Notes under the pieces: generated by a model
Told to the model about the DNA's origin: nothing
Databases searched by the model: none
The model's input: only the letters and a program-made list of their open reading frames with translations
Program-made: the position numbers and the translations under genes
In this document: piece after piece, positions 18,082-26,631 of the stretch
Position numbering within the stretch: position 1 is the first letter of the stretch
Layout: the number at the start of each line of letters is the position of its first letter
From: Bryobacterales bacterium
Lineage (GTDB): Bacteria > Acidobacteriota > Terriglobia > Bryobacterales > Bryobacteraceae
Assembly (NCBI GenBank): GCA_020846745.1
Contig: JADLDI010000119.1
Location: 1 to 42,266, forward strand
Direction of reading: 5' to 3'
DNA length: 42,266 nt

Positions 18082-19872
18082 TTAGTGCTTGACGCCCTTT
18101 CCCACTCTGGCTTTCAACCAGACGTGAAACTCCGTTTCCAGCAAATCCAGGGGCAGCGGACCCATCTGCAGCAGGAATTCGTGAAAGTCACGAACGTCGA
18201 ACTCCGGGCCGAGCGTCGCTTTGGCCTCACGCTTAATTCTTTGCAGTGTCAACTCACCGGCTTTGTAGACGACCAGCGAAGCCGGATCCCAGATCGCGCG
18301 GTCGATTTCACCTTCAGCAACCGCCAACGGTTTTCCTGTTGTCTCAACGAAGTATCGCACCGCTTGGGAGCGCGACCATCCCCTGCCGTGAATGCCTGTA
18401 TCCACCACCATGCGGGCGGCCCGGATCAGTTCATAGGTCAACTGCCCAAACCGGTCGTAAGGGTCGCGATACAAGCCGGCATCGTATCCCAGCGATTCCG
18501 CGTACAAGCCCCAGCCTTCAGAAAAAGCGTCGCTGCGGCGTAGCCGTTCGAGCGCCGCTGACGTTCGTCCGGACTTCAACACCGAAGCCTCCCTGGACTT
18601 CTGCAGATGATGCCCGGGCACGCCTTCGTGAAGCATGAGGGCCCTCATTTCGTACTTTGGCCGCATCTCCGGGTTTGAGACATTCACCAGTACGGCGCCG
18701 CTGCGGCTGCTGTAAGCGGCCCCCGGCCCCGATGCGCCAAACCGCCGGGCGGCGATCGGCGGAACGGCCGGAACCGAGTGAAACAGGGTAGAGACCCGCG
18801 CGGTGGCCAGCTCCGCCGTCACGCGATAGGCGTCCGTGAGTTCCCGCTCGGACGCGAAGTAGAAGCGTTTGCTGTCCCGCAGGCTGGCAACGAACTCCGC
18901 CAACGTCCCGGTGTAGCCCGCCGCGCGCATCGCTCCATCCATCTCCGCAAGTATCCGTGCAACCTCGGCCAGCCCCGTCTGATGAATCTCTTCCGGCGAG
19001 GACTCTGCCGTAATGGCCAGCCTCAGCAACAAGCGGTACAGCGATGGACCGCCGGGCCATTTTGCGAGCGAAACGTCTGCCGGACACCGCTTCAGGTAGT
19101 CGTCGGAAAAGAATCGAACCAGGCGCTGGAGCGAAGGCTTTACGACGGTGACGATCGCGTCCCGCGCCGCTTCGAGGTGGACCGCTGCGCCGTCAACACC
19201 GGCTGCCGCCGCGAATGACTGGTAAAAGGCTGACTTGTCTGGCGGCGCCTTCAGCTCCAATTCAAGCGAACGGATCGCTGCGTTCACCAGCATGGCCGGG
19301 GGAGCCATCTTCCGGGTGGCGGCTTCACGCATCAGGCCAATTTGCCGATCCACATACCTGTCGAACACCTTTAGGCGCTCAACTCGTGCCCGCAACTGTT
19401 GCGGTTTGGTTGCCGGCGGCTCGGAGGCGACATATGGCAGCAACCGTAGCGGGGATGGTCCGAAGCGTTCGAACTGCCAGAAGTGCGTCAGATATGCACG
19501 CGCCGAGTATTCTCGCCGGCGATTCAACAACTCACGCTCAAACAGCCGGTAATCGAGCTTCGCCGGTTCCGGGTAGCCGTGTGTATCGATCTTCCGCAAC
19601 TCGGCCAAGGCGTGCTTGTCATGCCTCCTCAGCGCCCGTAGTGACGCCTTGCTCAAATCCGGCCACGCCATCATCCCTTCCCAGTCGCCTGCAAATTGGG
19701 CAATCGCCGGCGAATGCCGCTTGAGATAATCCCAATCCGAATCGATCAGACGGTACAGGGGTTCGCCAGTTCGATTCCGGTTATCCACCTTTTCCGCATG
19801 GATATGGCCAGTGGATGGCCACCATGCCAGTGCCAAGATTCCGACAACTCCCGAACAGCGCAGCACCGTCAC
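18082..19872 (-). CDS. DUF885-family zinc metallopeptidase, secreted
   Basis: A 596-residue protein with an N-terminal hydrophobic leader (about 7-27). It is helical throughout, as in this family. The C-terminal third has the metal site HEGVPGHH (His415, Glu416, His421/422) and EGWGLYAE (about 452-459), the downstream glutamate-bearing motif. These are the hallmarks of DUF885 proteins, distantly related to M32/M3-type gluzincins. The substrate is unknown; a periplasmic or secreted peptidase role is inferred. It starts 13 bases from the nuclease-tail remnant on the other strand. Confidence 0.88.
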   Translation of the reverse strand: MTVLRCSGVVGILALAWWPSTGHIHAEKVDNRNRTGEPLYRLIDSDWDYLKRHSPAIAQFAGDWEGMMAWPDLSKASLRALRRHDKHALAELRKIDTHGYPEPAKLDYRLFERELLNRRREYSARAYLTHFWQFERFGPSPLRLLPYVASEPPATKPQQLRARVERLKVFDRYVDRQIGLMREAATRKMAPPAMLVNAAIRSLELELKAPPDKSAFYQSFAAAAGVDGAAVHLEAARDAIVTVVKPSLQRLVRFFSDDYLKRCPADVSLAKWPGGPSLYRLLLRLAITAESSPEEIHQTGLAEVARILAEMDGAMRAAGYTGTLAEFVASLRDSKRFYFASERELTDAYRVTAELATARVSTLFHSVPAVPPIAARRFGASGPGAAYSSRSGAVLVNVSNPEMRPKYEMRALMLHEGVPGHHLQKSREASVLKSGRTSAALERLRRSDAFSEGWGLYAESLGYDAGLYRDPYDRFGQLTYELIRAARMVVDTGIHGRGWSRSQAVRYFVETTGKPLAVAEGEIDRAIWDPASLVVYKAGELTLQRIKREAKATLGPEFDVRDFHEFLLQMGPLPLDLLETEFHVWLKARVGKGVKH

Positions 19873-19885
19873 TGGTAGCTATTGT

Positions 19886-20020
19886 ATGGTCCCGCGCCTG
19901 AACGCGCTCCGTTACGCGCGCGTCAAGGCGGACTTCCCCGAAGTCCTCCGCGGCGACGCCACTCGCCCCGAGCGCCTCTCCGATCGCGACCCCGTCGCCG
20001 CCTATTTCTCCTTACGTTAA
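19886..20020 (+). pseudogene. Remnant of a second nuclease gene (last 45 codons)
   Basis: The frame from 19886 reads MVPRLNALRYARVKADFPEV and ends PERLSDRDPVAAYFSLR. It matches residues 563-606 of the nuclease at 15098-16918 almost throughout. The final catalytic SDHDPV has become SDRDPV. Similarity starts abruptly at the ATGGTCCCGCGCCT string and ends with the shared stop. It has no upstream domain or signal peptide, so it is a 3' relic of a duplicated gene. Confidence 0.85.
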
Positions 20021-20055
20021 TTGAGCTGACTCACTTACGTCTGTATTACGAAAAG

Positions 20056-20067
20056 AGGCCTGTCCCC
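20056..20067 (+). repeat. Left arm of a 12-base inverted repeat
   Basis: AGGCCTGTCCCC, an exact inverted copy of 21223-21234. The pair brackets the hydrolase gene. Strings containing CCTGTCCCC are, from memory, typical of REP-like elements moved by RAYT-type transposases. Confidence 0.6.
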
Positions 20068-20117
20068 GATTCTCGCCGCAGGAGGTAGAGCAAACGCGAT
20101 CTCCGGCGAAACGTCCA

Positions 20118-21188
20118 ATGGGCATGGTTTGCGGAACTCGCGTCTTGCGCCTGCTCCTGTTCTTCTGGAGTAGTTTGCTCGGTGACGTCACTGATTTGTC
20201 ATCGGAGTCTGTTCTTTTTGCCCAGCCGGGGCGGATGATCGGCATCGGTCGCGGTAGCAGGTTGAGCATGTACTGCATTGGGAGCGGCAGTCCAACGGTA
20301 GTATTGGAAAGCGGATTTGGCGGGGGGACACCGGCGACGTGGCGGAAGTTGCAGGTACGACTGGGTGAGGTTACGCGAACGTGTTCGTACGACCGGGCGG
20401 GCTATGGGTTCAGCACGCTCGGCCAAAACCTTCCGCGTGACCTCAACCATATGGTGACGGATTTGACTGAACTGCTGGCGCGATCTGGTGAACCCGCTCC
20501 GTACGTACTGGCGGGACACTCGAATGGCGGTTTCATCATCAGCGCGTACACCCGCCAGCATCCGGGCAGAGTAGCCGGCCTGGTGTTTCTGGATGCGGCA
20601 TTGGCGCTGCCGGGGGATGCTGAAAACGCGCGAGCGGGACGCGCTGAAGGGGTATCAGCGGGGCTTCGAAAGCACCTGGATGCGATCACGTCGTGCCTGA
20701 ACCGCGCGGAGATGGGCCTTGTTCCCGCAGCGGGCGATGCCTGCGTGGATCCGACGTGGTATTCCAGCTTTCCCCCTGCGCTGGCCCAAGCGGAAATTGC
20801 AAACCGGCGGAAGCCGGACTTCTGGCGCGCGTACCTTTCCGAAGCGGAAAACAATTACGGCGGCGTCATCAGCAGACAGGCGTGGAAGTTGCTGCCGCAC
20901 CGGTGGGAGCGGCTTCCCGTGCGTGTCTTCGTTGCCAGTGTAAGCTCCATGGCAGACGGGGAGGCGGCGCGTGCTTTAGGAGTCGAGCCGGATGACACGG
21001 TAGGACTGGCCCAAGCTCGCGCGAATCGAGCCAAATGGGAGAAACGGCAGGAAAGCATCTGCCGGTTGGCATCTGATTGTGAAGTCGTCCGCGTCCCCAC
21101 CGCCGATCACCTGGTACACAACGCTGCGCCGGAACAGGTGACCGCAACCATCGCGCGCCTTGTGAGCCGGATGCGGAAGAGCCGGTGA
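20118..21188 (+). CDS. Alpha/beta hydrolase, probably exported
   Basis: A 356-residue protein with a hydrophobic N-terminus (about 9-25) that may be a signal peptide or anchor. The fold starts near residue 40: SPTVVLESGFGGG supplies the oxyanion-hole strand, SYDRAGYGFS the conserved turn, and GHSNGG (Ser135) the nucleophile elbow. LVFLDAA follows, and TADHLVHN near residue 335 gives the probable catalytic His. The residues for an esterase or related hydrolase are intact; the substrate is unknown. It lies alone between inverted repeats. Confidence 0.85.
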   Translation: MGMVCGTRVLRLLLFFWSSLLGDVTDLSSESVLFAQPGRMIGIGRGSRLSMYCIGSGSPTVVLESGFGGGTPATWRKLQVRLGEVTRTCSYDRAGYGFSTLGQNLPRDLNHMVTDLTELLARSGEPAPYVLAGHSNGGFIISAYTRQHPGRVAGLVFLDAALALPGDAENARAGRAEGVSAGLRKHLDAITSCLNRAEMGLVPAAGDACVDPTWYSSFPPALAQAEIANRRKPDFWRAYLSEAENNYGGVISRQAWKLLPHRWERLPVRVFVASVSSMADGEAARALGVEPDDTVGLAQARANRAKWEKRQESICRLASDCEVVRVPTADHLVHNAAPEQVTATIARLVSRMRKSR

Positions 21189-21190
21189 GC

Positions 21191-21226
21191 CTTAATTGGG
21201 AGCCCTAATTGGGGCCTTAATTGGGG
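21191..21226 (+). repeat. Three imperfect copies of TTAATTGGGG
   Basis: CTTAATTGGG (21191-21200), CTAATTGGGG (21205-21214) and TTAATTGGGG (21217-21226) follow each other, with the last running into the inverted-repeat arm. They lie just after the hydrolase stop and before the promoter region of the next gene. Confidence 0.6.
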
Positions 21227-21234
21227 ACAGGCCT
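21223..21234 (+). repeat. Right arm of a 12-base inverted repeat
   Basis: GGGGACAGGCCT, the reverse complement of 20056-20067. If the flanking bases are included the match extends to 16 positions with one mismatch. Confidence 0.6.
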
Positions 21235-21295
21235 TTATTCCGTAACGCATTATCGAACAGGCCGCTATGATATGCTGAATCCCCAAGGAACCTGT

Positions 21296-22516
21296 ATGCA
21301 ATCCCGCCGTCGTTTTCTCGCTACCAGTGTCGCTGCGCCTGCGGTGCTTGCCGCGAAAGGGAGTTATCCCTGGGCGGAAGTAGAAAAGATGATTGCGCGG
21401 GGCGATGTGAAGGGGAAGCTGACACGGCAGGATCTGCCGACTCCGGCGCTGCTGCTCGATCTGGATGCCTTCGAATTCAACGTGAACAAGATGGTGGGGT
21501 ATGTAAAAGGGAAGGGACGGGCGATCAGGCCGCATGGGAAGACGCACAAGTGTCCAGAAATCGCGAAGCGGCTGATTCAGGCGGGCGCGGTGGGGGCGTG
21601 CGCGGCGAAGCTGAGCGAGGCGGAGGTGTTCGCACAGCACGGGGTCCGCGGGATTCTGGTTACCACCGCTGTTGTTGGTCCTTATAAGATCGAGCGCGCG
21701 GTGCGGCTGGCGAAACTGGCACCTGACACGATCTTCTGCGTGGACAACATCAAGAACGCCACCGATATGAACGAAGCCGCGAAGGCGGCGAAGGTGAAGC
21801 TGAACATCGCCATCGATTTGTTTGTGAGCGGGCGGACGGGCATTACGCCGGGCGAACCGGCGGTGCGGCTGGCCGAGGCGATGCAGGGGCTGTCGAGTTT
21901 GAAGTTCACGACGATTCAGAGCTATGCGGGCAATGCATCGCACGTGATGGGGTTTGAGGCGCGGAACAAGTTTTCGCGGGAGGTGATGGCACGGGCCGTT
22001 GAAACGCGGCAGATGATCAACAAGAAGGGCATCGAGTGCACGCACCTGACGGGCGGGTCGACGGGGACGTACAACATCGATACGGAGATCGACGGCATTA
22101 CGGAACTGCAGCCGGGGAGCTTCCTGTTCATGGACGTGGACTATAACCGAATCGGCGGCAAAGACGGCGCATTCTACGGCGACTTCAAGAACTCGCTGAC
22201 GGTGTACACGACGGTCGTCAGCAAGCCGACTGATGAGTTAGCGATTGTCGACGGCGGCTTGAAAGCCTTCTCCACCGACAAGCCGTTTCCGCCGCGCCAT
22301 AAGACCGAAGAAGGTATCACGTACGCCTTTGGCGGCGACGAGCATGGGAAATTGACGTTTGCGAAGTCGGCCAAGGCCCTGAACGTGGGGGACAAGGCGG
22401 AGTTCGTGATTCCACATTGCGACCCATCGGTGAACCTGTACGACAAGATCTTCTGCTTGCGCGGGGATAACGTCGAAGCGATTTGGCGGGTAGCGGCCCG
22501 CGGCATGAGCCAGTAG
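21296..22516 (+). CDS. D-threonine aldolase/D-serine dehydratase-like PLP enzyme, Tat-exported
   Basis: A 406-residue protein; the ATG at 21296 follows AAGGA at 7 bases. The start MQSRRRFLATSVAAPAV is a twin-arginine signal. The alanine-racemase-type barrel begins at TPALLLDLDAFEFNV (about 49-63). RPHGKTHK carries the PLP lysine (Lys82). The C-terminal metal site of this family is seen in IPHCDPSVN, with His and Asp as likely Mn/Zn ligands. D-threonine aldolases split D-beta-hydroxy amino acids to glycine and an aldehyde; DSD1-type relatives dehydrate D-serine, and sequence alone does not separate them. Export of such an enzyme is unusual but common in acidobacteria as I recall. Confidence 0.88.
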   Translation: MQSRRRFLATSVAAPAVLAAKGSYPWAEVEKMIARGDVKGKLTRQDLPTPALLLDLDAFEFNVNKMVGYVKGKGRAIRPHGKTHKCPEIAKRLIQAGAVGACAAKLSEAEVFAQHGVRGILVTTAVVGPYKIERAVRLAKLAPDTIFCVDNIKNATDMNEAAKAAKVKLNIAIDLFVSGRTGITPGEPAVRLAEAMQGLSSLKFTTIQSYAGNASHVMGFEARNKFSREVMARAVETRQMINKKGIECTHLTGGSTGTYNIDTEIDGITELQPGSFLFMDVDYNRIGGKDGAFYGDFKNSLTVYTTVVSKPTDELAIVDGGLKAFSTDKPFPPRHKTEEGITYAFGGDEHGKLTFAKSAKALNVGDKAEFVIPHCDPSVNLYDKIFCLRGDNVEAIWRVAARGMSQ

Positions 22517-22538
22517 GGGGACTCTGCCGGTAAGGGGA

Positions 22539-22730
22539 CTATTGGATGCTGCGCCGCTCTTCCCGGAGCACGCGGCGGATGGTGTCGAGGTAGGTTTGCA
22601 AATCCTGGCAGCGGCGCTGACAGGAGGGGCAGAGAAGGATGTGCTCTTCGAGGCGCGGAAGACGCGCGTCTGGAGAGCGGCCCAGACAGTACAGCTCCAG
22701 GTCTTCGTCGCTAATGTGACCTGAGTTCAC
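22539..22730 (-). CDS. Small zinc-finger (anti-sigma-like) protein
   Basis: A 63-residue protein from the GTG at 22730, with GGAAG upstream; a longer start (GTG at 22778) adds 16 residues without family character. The motif is HISDEDLELYCLGR, then LEEHILLCPSCQRR: His-x3-Cys-x2-Cys as in the zf-HC2 domain of ZAS anti-sigma factors. There is no transmembrane helix or adjacent sigma factor, so its target is unknown. A 16-base palindrome overlaps the start codon. Confidence 0.7.
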   Translation of the reverse strand: MNSGHISDEDLELYCLGRSPDARLPRLEEHILLCPSCQRRCQDLQTYLDTIRRVLREERRSIQ

Positions 22731-22739
22731 GGGTGAACT
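22724..22739. promoter_or_regulatory. Perfect 16-base palindrome over a start codon
   Basis: AGTTCACGGGTGAACT (7-2-7) covers the GTG at 22730. It could be an operator for an unseen regulator or a hairpin occluding translation of the zinc-finger gene. Confidence 0.4.
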
Positions 22740-22812
22740 TCCGTGAATGGTAGTGCAGCCGGGCACTGGAAATCTCACGCGGAGAATAGTACTAAAGGTA
22801 CCGAATTGCCGG

Positions 22813-23913
22813 CTAGGGGCGCGGCAGCCGCAGGATCATACCCGTATCGGTGGCCGCAAACACCGGACCTGTTGAACCATAGGCCAGAATTACCCGCTTG
22901 GCGACAGCGCGATAGTCGAGGTCCATGTCGGTCCAGGTGACGCCGCCATCGGTGGTCTGTTGGATGCGGACTTTGCCGGGAATGGGGAGCTGATGCAACT
23001 GTCCCACGGGTGCGTATCCGGCGACGAGGCCATTGAAGTCGCTGAAAAGGGCAACATCGGTAGCCGCCAGAGTCTTATCCCGGAACATACGCGAAGGCTT
23101 TCCGGCTGATTGCGCCAAACGGTAGACCTCGGAGGGGAACTCGAAGCTGCGATCGAATTCGATCAGGATGGCTCCACTGGTTGGGGACAATACGCGGACG
23201 CGACTGACCTTTCCGAGCAGAGAGACGGCGGAACTCTTCCAGGTTTTGCCGGCGTCGATGGTTTGGAGTATGAAGGTGAGCGAAGGCCATTGGCGGCGGC
23301 GTTTGGCTTCGGCGGGGTCCATCCAATCGGGCAAGTCGAAGTCATCGGGACGGCGCGGTTGGTGAAAGCCGGTCACCAGGCCGAAGTTGCCGGCAAACGT
23401 AACGGTTGTAAGTGCGGACCGTTCCGGATTCGCCTTGGGCGGATCGGCGATGGTCACCTTCTGCCAGGTTTTGCCGCCGTCGTGGGTCTGCAGGAAGATC
23501 ATTTCAAGGCCCACGGCAAACCCGTCGTCCGGGCTGGTGAAGTAGATACGAAGGAGGTCCTCGCGCTTGGAGAGGCGGGTCCAGGTGGCGCCGCAATCGG
23601 AGGAGGAGTAGGTTCCTTTTTCAGCGAGAATCCAGGCATGGGTTGCATCGAACTGGAAGATCGACCGTGGTTGATCCTTGAGCGTCACAATGGTCCACTT
23701 TTCACCGCCATCGGACGAAACGACGGCGACCGGCTTCAAGTTTCCCTTGTCGGCGCGTAGTCCGGTGGCGATGACGCAATGGGGCGGAGAGAAAGAAATG
23801 TCGTCGATCTGCAGGGCGGCCTGGTCTTCGTCGTGAAAGTAGACAGTTTTCCATGCGGGTGGCTGGGCGGAGAGTGAGCCGGCAAGCAGAAAAACCGATA
23901 GGAGAAGCCGCAC
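22813..23913 (-). CDS. Ycf48/BNR-repeat beta-propeller protein, secreted
   Basis: A 366-residue protein from the GTG at 23913, five bases from the stop of the GAF gene; the frame continues 20 codons upstream but overlaps that gene. A signal peptide covers residues 1-17 (VRLLLSVFLLAGSLSA). Repeated BNR/Asp-box motifs of the type S.DGG..W are present (SSDGGEKWT, SSSDCGATWT, THDGGKTWQ, TIDAGKTWK, TTDGGVTWT). They spread across the chain as blades of a propeller like the photosystem II assembly factor Ycf48. Here a non-photosynthetic extracellular role is inferred. Confidence 0.82.
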   Translation of the reverse strand: MRLLLSVFLLAGSLSAQPPAWKTVYFHDEDQAALQIDDISFSPPHCVIATGLRADKGNLKPVAVVSSDGGEKWTIVTLKDQPRSIFQFDATHAWILAEKGTYSSSDCGATWTRLSKREDLLRIYFTSPDDGFAVGLEMIFLQTHDGGKTWQKVTIADPPKANPERSALTTVTFAGNFGLVTGFHQPRRPDDFDLPDWMDPAEAKRRRQWPSLTFILQTIDAGKTWKSSAVSLLGKVSRVRVLSPTSGAILIEFDRSFEFPSEVYRLAQSAGKPSRMFRDKTLAATDVALFSDFNGLVAGYAPVGQLHQLPIPGKVRIQQTTDGGVTWTDMDLDYRAVAKRVILAYGSTGPVFAATDTGMILRLPRP

Positions 23914-23917
23914 TCGA

Positions 23918-24514
23918 TCAGGACTCCTGAACACCCACGCGCGGTCCGAGCACGATTTCGACGAGGTCTGCACGGGCTAGTGTTGCGATGTCGAGGAAGG
24001 ACAGGGCGATCAAAGCGCCGATGGTGTGGCCGACGGCGTTGATGGTTTCCATCTCGTCGCCGGAATGGGAGTGCGGATTACGATGCTGCACGTTCAAGAC
24101 GCCGACGACGCGGCCTTTTACGAGGATGGGAACGGAGAGAAAGGCCTCGAAAGAGTCTTCGGGAAGGTTGGAGAAATACTTAAACCGCGGATCGAGATAG
24201 GCCTCGCGCGTGATGGCAAGCATGCGGCGTTCCCGGGCCACCCATCCGGTAAGACCTTCGTCGAGTTGGAGGCGGACCTCGCCGACGGCGGCCGGATTGG
24301 GGCCGCGGGCGGCACAGAGAACGAGTTCGCCGTGCGAGAGAAGATAGAGCAAACAGGAGTCGGCATGGGTGAAATCGGCTATGCTGCCGACCACGGCGGT
24401 GAGTGCGTCATGCAGGGAAACCGGTTTCACCAGATACCGGCTGATGCTCTGGTGCAGATGGATGTGCGCTTCCGCCAGTTCGAGCCGGTGTTCGAGTTCT
24501 CTCGCCTTTGGCAC
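23918..24514 (-). CDS. GAF-domain protein
   Basis: A 198-residue cytoplasmic protein with a short N-terminal coiled coil (ARELEHRLELAEAHIHLHQ) and one GAF domain (about 30-175): DALTAVVGSIADFTHADSC, LDEGLTGWVARERRMLAI, and SVPILVKGRVVGVLNVQHRN. No output domain is attached, so it may sense a ligand for a partner or act as a free regulatory module. It is followed within a few bases by the propeller gene. Confidence 0.85.
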   Translation of the reverse strand: MPKARELEHRLELAEAHIHLHQSISRYLVKPVSLHDALTAVVGSIADFTHADSCLLYLLSHGELVLCAARGPNPAAVGEVRLQLDEGLTGWVARERRMLAITREAYLDPRFKYFSNLPEDSFEAFLSVPILVKGRVVGVLNVQHRNPHSHSGDEMETINAVGHTIGALIALSFLDIATLARADLVEIVLGPRVGVQES

Positions 24515-24572
24515 GCCCTTATTATGGCAGGAACGAAACGAGGAGTGGCCCGCGCACCAGTAAGAAGTTAGT

Positions 24573-24602
24573 TTGCTGTCGGACGACCGGGCAGACTACG
24601 AT
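24573..24602 (+). promoter_or_regulatory. Candidate promoter for the bactofilin gene
   Basis: TTGCTG (24573-24578) and TACGAT (24597-24602) are 18 bases apart, 33 bases before the ATG. AAGGAAGGA gives a ribosome site. The fit is fair only. Confidence 0.35.
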
Positions 24603-24634
24603 AGGAAGATACCGCCCAAGGAAGGACGCCAGCT

Positions 24635-25228
24635 ATGTGGAACCGCCGAAAGGATGAAGACATCGCACCCAAGCCCAGCATGAATCCGCCAACCTCGTCT
24701 TCGCTGGCGCGTGAGGGGATCCCGATGAATACGTTGCCGCCGCAGCGGGGAATCGAGGTGGAATCGCCAAGTTCCCCATCGTCGTCGCGCACGGCCTCGA
24801 TCGGGAAGAGCGTCATCATCAAAGGACAGCTTTTCAGCCGTGAAGACCTGTATGTCGACGGAGAGGTAGAAGGTTCCGTGGACATTCTGGAACACCGGTT
24901 GACGGTGGGTCCGAACGGGAAACTGTTGGCCGGCGTGAAGGCTCGCGAAATCGTGGTGCTTGGGACGATCCATGGCAACGTGGAAGCGGCCGAGAAGATC
25001 GAGATCCGGAAAGACGCGAAGCTGGTTGGAGATATCAGGACCCAGCGCATCGTGATCGAAGACGGCGCGTACTTTAAGGGCAGCATCGACATCGTGAGAG
25101 TGGAACAGCCGAAGCCGAAGGAACAACGTCCGGCCGCGGCTGCAGCCACCGCCACCACAGTATCGGCAGCAGCACCTGCGGCCGGCCAGCCGGCCGGTGG
25201 AATGGCGGAACCCAGACGGCAAGGTTGA
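24635..25228 (+). CDS. Bactofilin
   Basis: A 197-residue cytoskeletal protein. A disordered Pro/Ser-rich N-terminus (1-50) precedes the right-handed beta-helix core (about 53-150) made of short repeats. Typical elements are SVIIKGQLFSREDLYVDGEV, VGPNGKLLAGVKAREIVVLG and IHGNVEAAEKIEIRKDAKLVG. A Pro/Ala-rich tail follows. Bactofilins (BacA/CcmA, DUF583) polymerise without nucleotide and position cell-envelope enzymes. The next gene begins two bases after the stop and is probably co-translated. Confidence 0.92.
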   Translation: MWNRRKDEDIAPKPSMNPPTSSSLAREGIPMNTLPPQRGIEVESPSSPSSSRTASIGKSVIIKGQLFSREDLYVDGEVEGSVDILEHRLTVGPNGKLLAGVKAREIVVLGTIHGNVEAAEKIEIRKDAKLVGDIRTQRIVIEDGAYFKGSIDIVRVEQPKPKEQRPAAAAATATTVSAAAPAAGQPAGGMAEPRRQG

Positions 25229-25229
25229 C

Positions 25230-25838
25230 GTGAGCAGCGGTTCCGTTCCCGGTCAGCAACTTGTTCGGCAAAGCCACGGCTTGGAGCAGTTTTTTTCGCT
25301 GCTCGGGGACAGGCCGCGTCTCGAGGTGCTCGACCTGGGGGAGTTCACGCAGGCGAACGTCCAGTACATAACGAACCTGGGCCACCGGTTGACGTCGGAA
25401 GACATGCTGCGGACGGCGGACGCGATTTTTGGTCCGGGCGAACCGGCGGAGACGCAGGCCGATCCGGAGAAACGGAAGCAGTTTCTCGACCAGGTGTTGC
25501 AGTACGGTCCGAACCATTTTGATGCGGTGCTGGTGTGGGACGCGTTCGAACACATGTGGCCGCCGCTGGTGAGCGACGTGATCGAGCGGCTGACAAAGAT
25601 ACTGCGGCCGCAAGGATTGCTGCTGGCGTGTTTCCACGCGGATGCGCCCGCGGATAAGGTGGAGACGTATTCGTTCCGGATTGCGGATGGGAAAACGCTG
25701 CGGCTGCTTCCGCGCGGGGCGCGGCGGCTGGCGCAGTGCTATAGCAACCGGGCGGTGGAGCGGCTGTTTGAGCGGTTCCAGTCGGTGAAGTTCTTCTTGA
25801 CGCGGGACTATTTGCGGGAAGTGATCGTGCGCAAGTAG
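25230..25838 (+). CDS. SAM-dependent methyltransferase-like protein
   Basis: A 202-residue protein from the GTG at 25230, with AAGG five bases upstream. The fold shows LEVLDLGEFTQANVQYITNLG as the glycine-rich region (without the usual G.G.G) and FDAVLVWDAFEHMWP as motif II. KILRPQGLLLACFHAD is the post-motif segment. The degenerate SAM loop leaves activity uncertain. Coupling to bactofilin may reflect envelope function, but no substrate can be named. Confidence 0.7.
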   Translation: MSSGSVPGQQLVRQSHGLEQFFSLLGDRPRLEVLDLGEFTQANVQYITNLGHRLTSEDMLRTADAIFGPGEPAETQADPEKRKQFLDQVLQYGPNHFDAVLVWDAFEHMWPPLVSDVIERLTKILRPQGLLLACFHADAPADKVETYSFRIADGKTLRLLPRGARRLAQCYSNRAVERLFERFQSVKFFLTRDYLREVIVRK

Positions 25839-25842
25839 GCGA

Positions 25843-26631
25843 TTATTCGACTGCCGGTTTGACGCGCGGATCTTCGGCGGCGCGTTCGAGGACGCGGCTG
25901 ATCGACGAGAAGATGTCCACAGGCAGCGGGAACACTACTGTTGTGTTCTTTTCGGCTCCGATTTCGACGAGGGTTTGCAGGTAGCGAAGTTGAATGGCCA
26001 CCGGTTCGCGCTGGATGGTGGCGGCGGCCATGGCGAGCTTTTCAGCGGCCATGTATTCGCCTTCGGCATGGATGATCTTGGAGCGGCGTTCGCGTTCGGC
26101 TTCGGCCTGGCGGGCAATGGCGCGGACCATCATGTCGGGCAGGTCCACTTGTTTGACTTCAACTTTGGCGACTTTGATGCCCCAGGGGTCGGTGTCCTGG
26201 TCGAGAACGCTTTGGAGGCGGAGGTTGAGCTTTTCGCGCTGGCTGAGGAGTTCGTCGAGTTCGACTTCGCCGAGGATGCTGCGCAGGGTGGTTTGGGCGA
26301 GCTGCGAGGTGGTGTAGAGGAAGTTGGAAACCTCGAGGATGGCGCGCTGGGGGTTGACGACGCGGAAGAAGACGACGGCGTTGACCTTGACGGTGACGTT
26401 GTCGCGGGTGACGACGTCTTGGGGCGGAACGTCCATGGTCTCGAGACGGAGGGAGACACGCACCATACGGTCGATGGGTTTGAACACGAAGATGATGCCC
26501 GGCCCTTTGGGTTGGGCCAGCACTCTTCCGAGACGGAAGATCACGCCGCGTTCGTATTCGGCGAGCACCTTGATACAGGAAAGCAGGTACAGCGCCACGA
26601 TCAGGAAGACGATCAGAGTGACGTCACTCAT
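25843..26631 (-). CDS. Slipin (SPFH/band 7 protein)
   Basis: A 262-residue protein starting at the ATG at 26631, which overlaps the nfeD stop by ATGA. An N-terminal transmembrane helix (about 5-23) is followed by the SPFH domain: YERGVIFRLGRV, KPIDRMVRVSLR, DVVTRDNVTVKVNAVVFFRV. A charged coiled region rich in RQAEAERERRSKIIHAEGEY ends it. Slipins oligomerise in membranes and are usually paired with NfeD, as here. This is the p-stomatin/1510-type operon. Confidence 0.95.
   Translation of the reverse strand: MSDVTLIVFLIVALYLLSCIKVLAEYERGVIFRLGRVLAQPKGPGIIFVFKPIDRMVRVSLRLETMDVPPQDVVTRDNVTVKVNAVVFFRVVNPQRAILEVSNFLYTTSQLAQTTLRSILGEVELDELLSQREKLNLRLQSVLDQDTDPWGIKVAKVEVKQVDLPDMMVRAIARQAEAERERRSKIIHAEGEYMAAEKLAMAAATIQREPVAIQLRYLQTLVEIGAEKNTTVVFPLPVDIFSSISRVLERAAEDPRVKPAVE

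Noticed and set aside
17813..18085. 90-codon plus-strand frame in the intergenic region
   Set aside because: It crosses the hairpins, lacks a ribosome site and matches no family; its end is antisense to the DUF885 stop.
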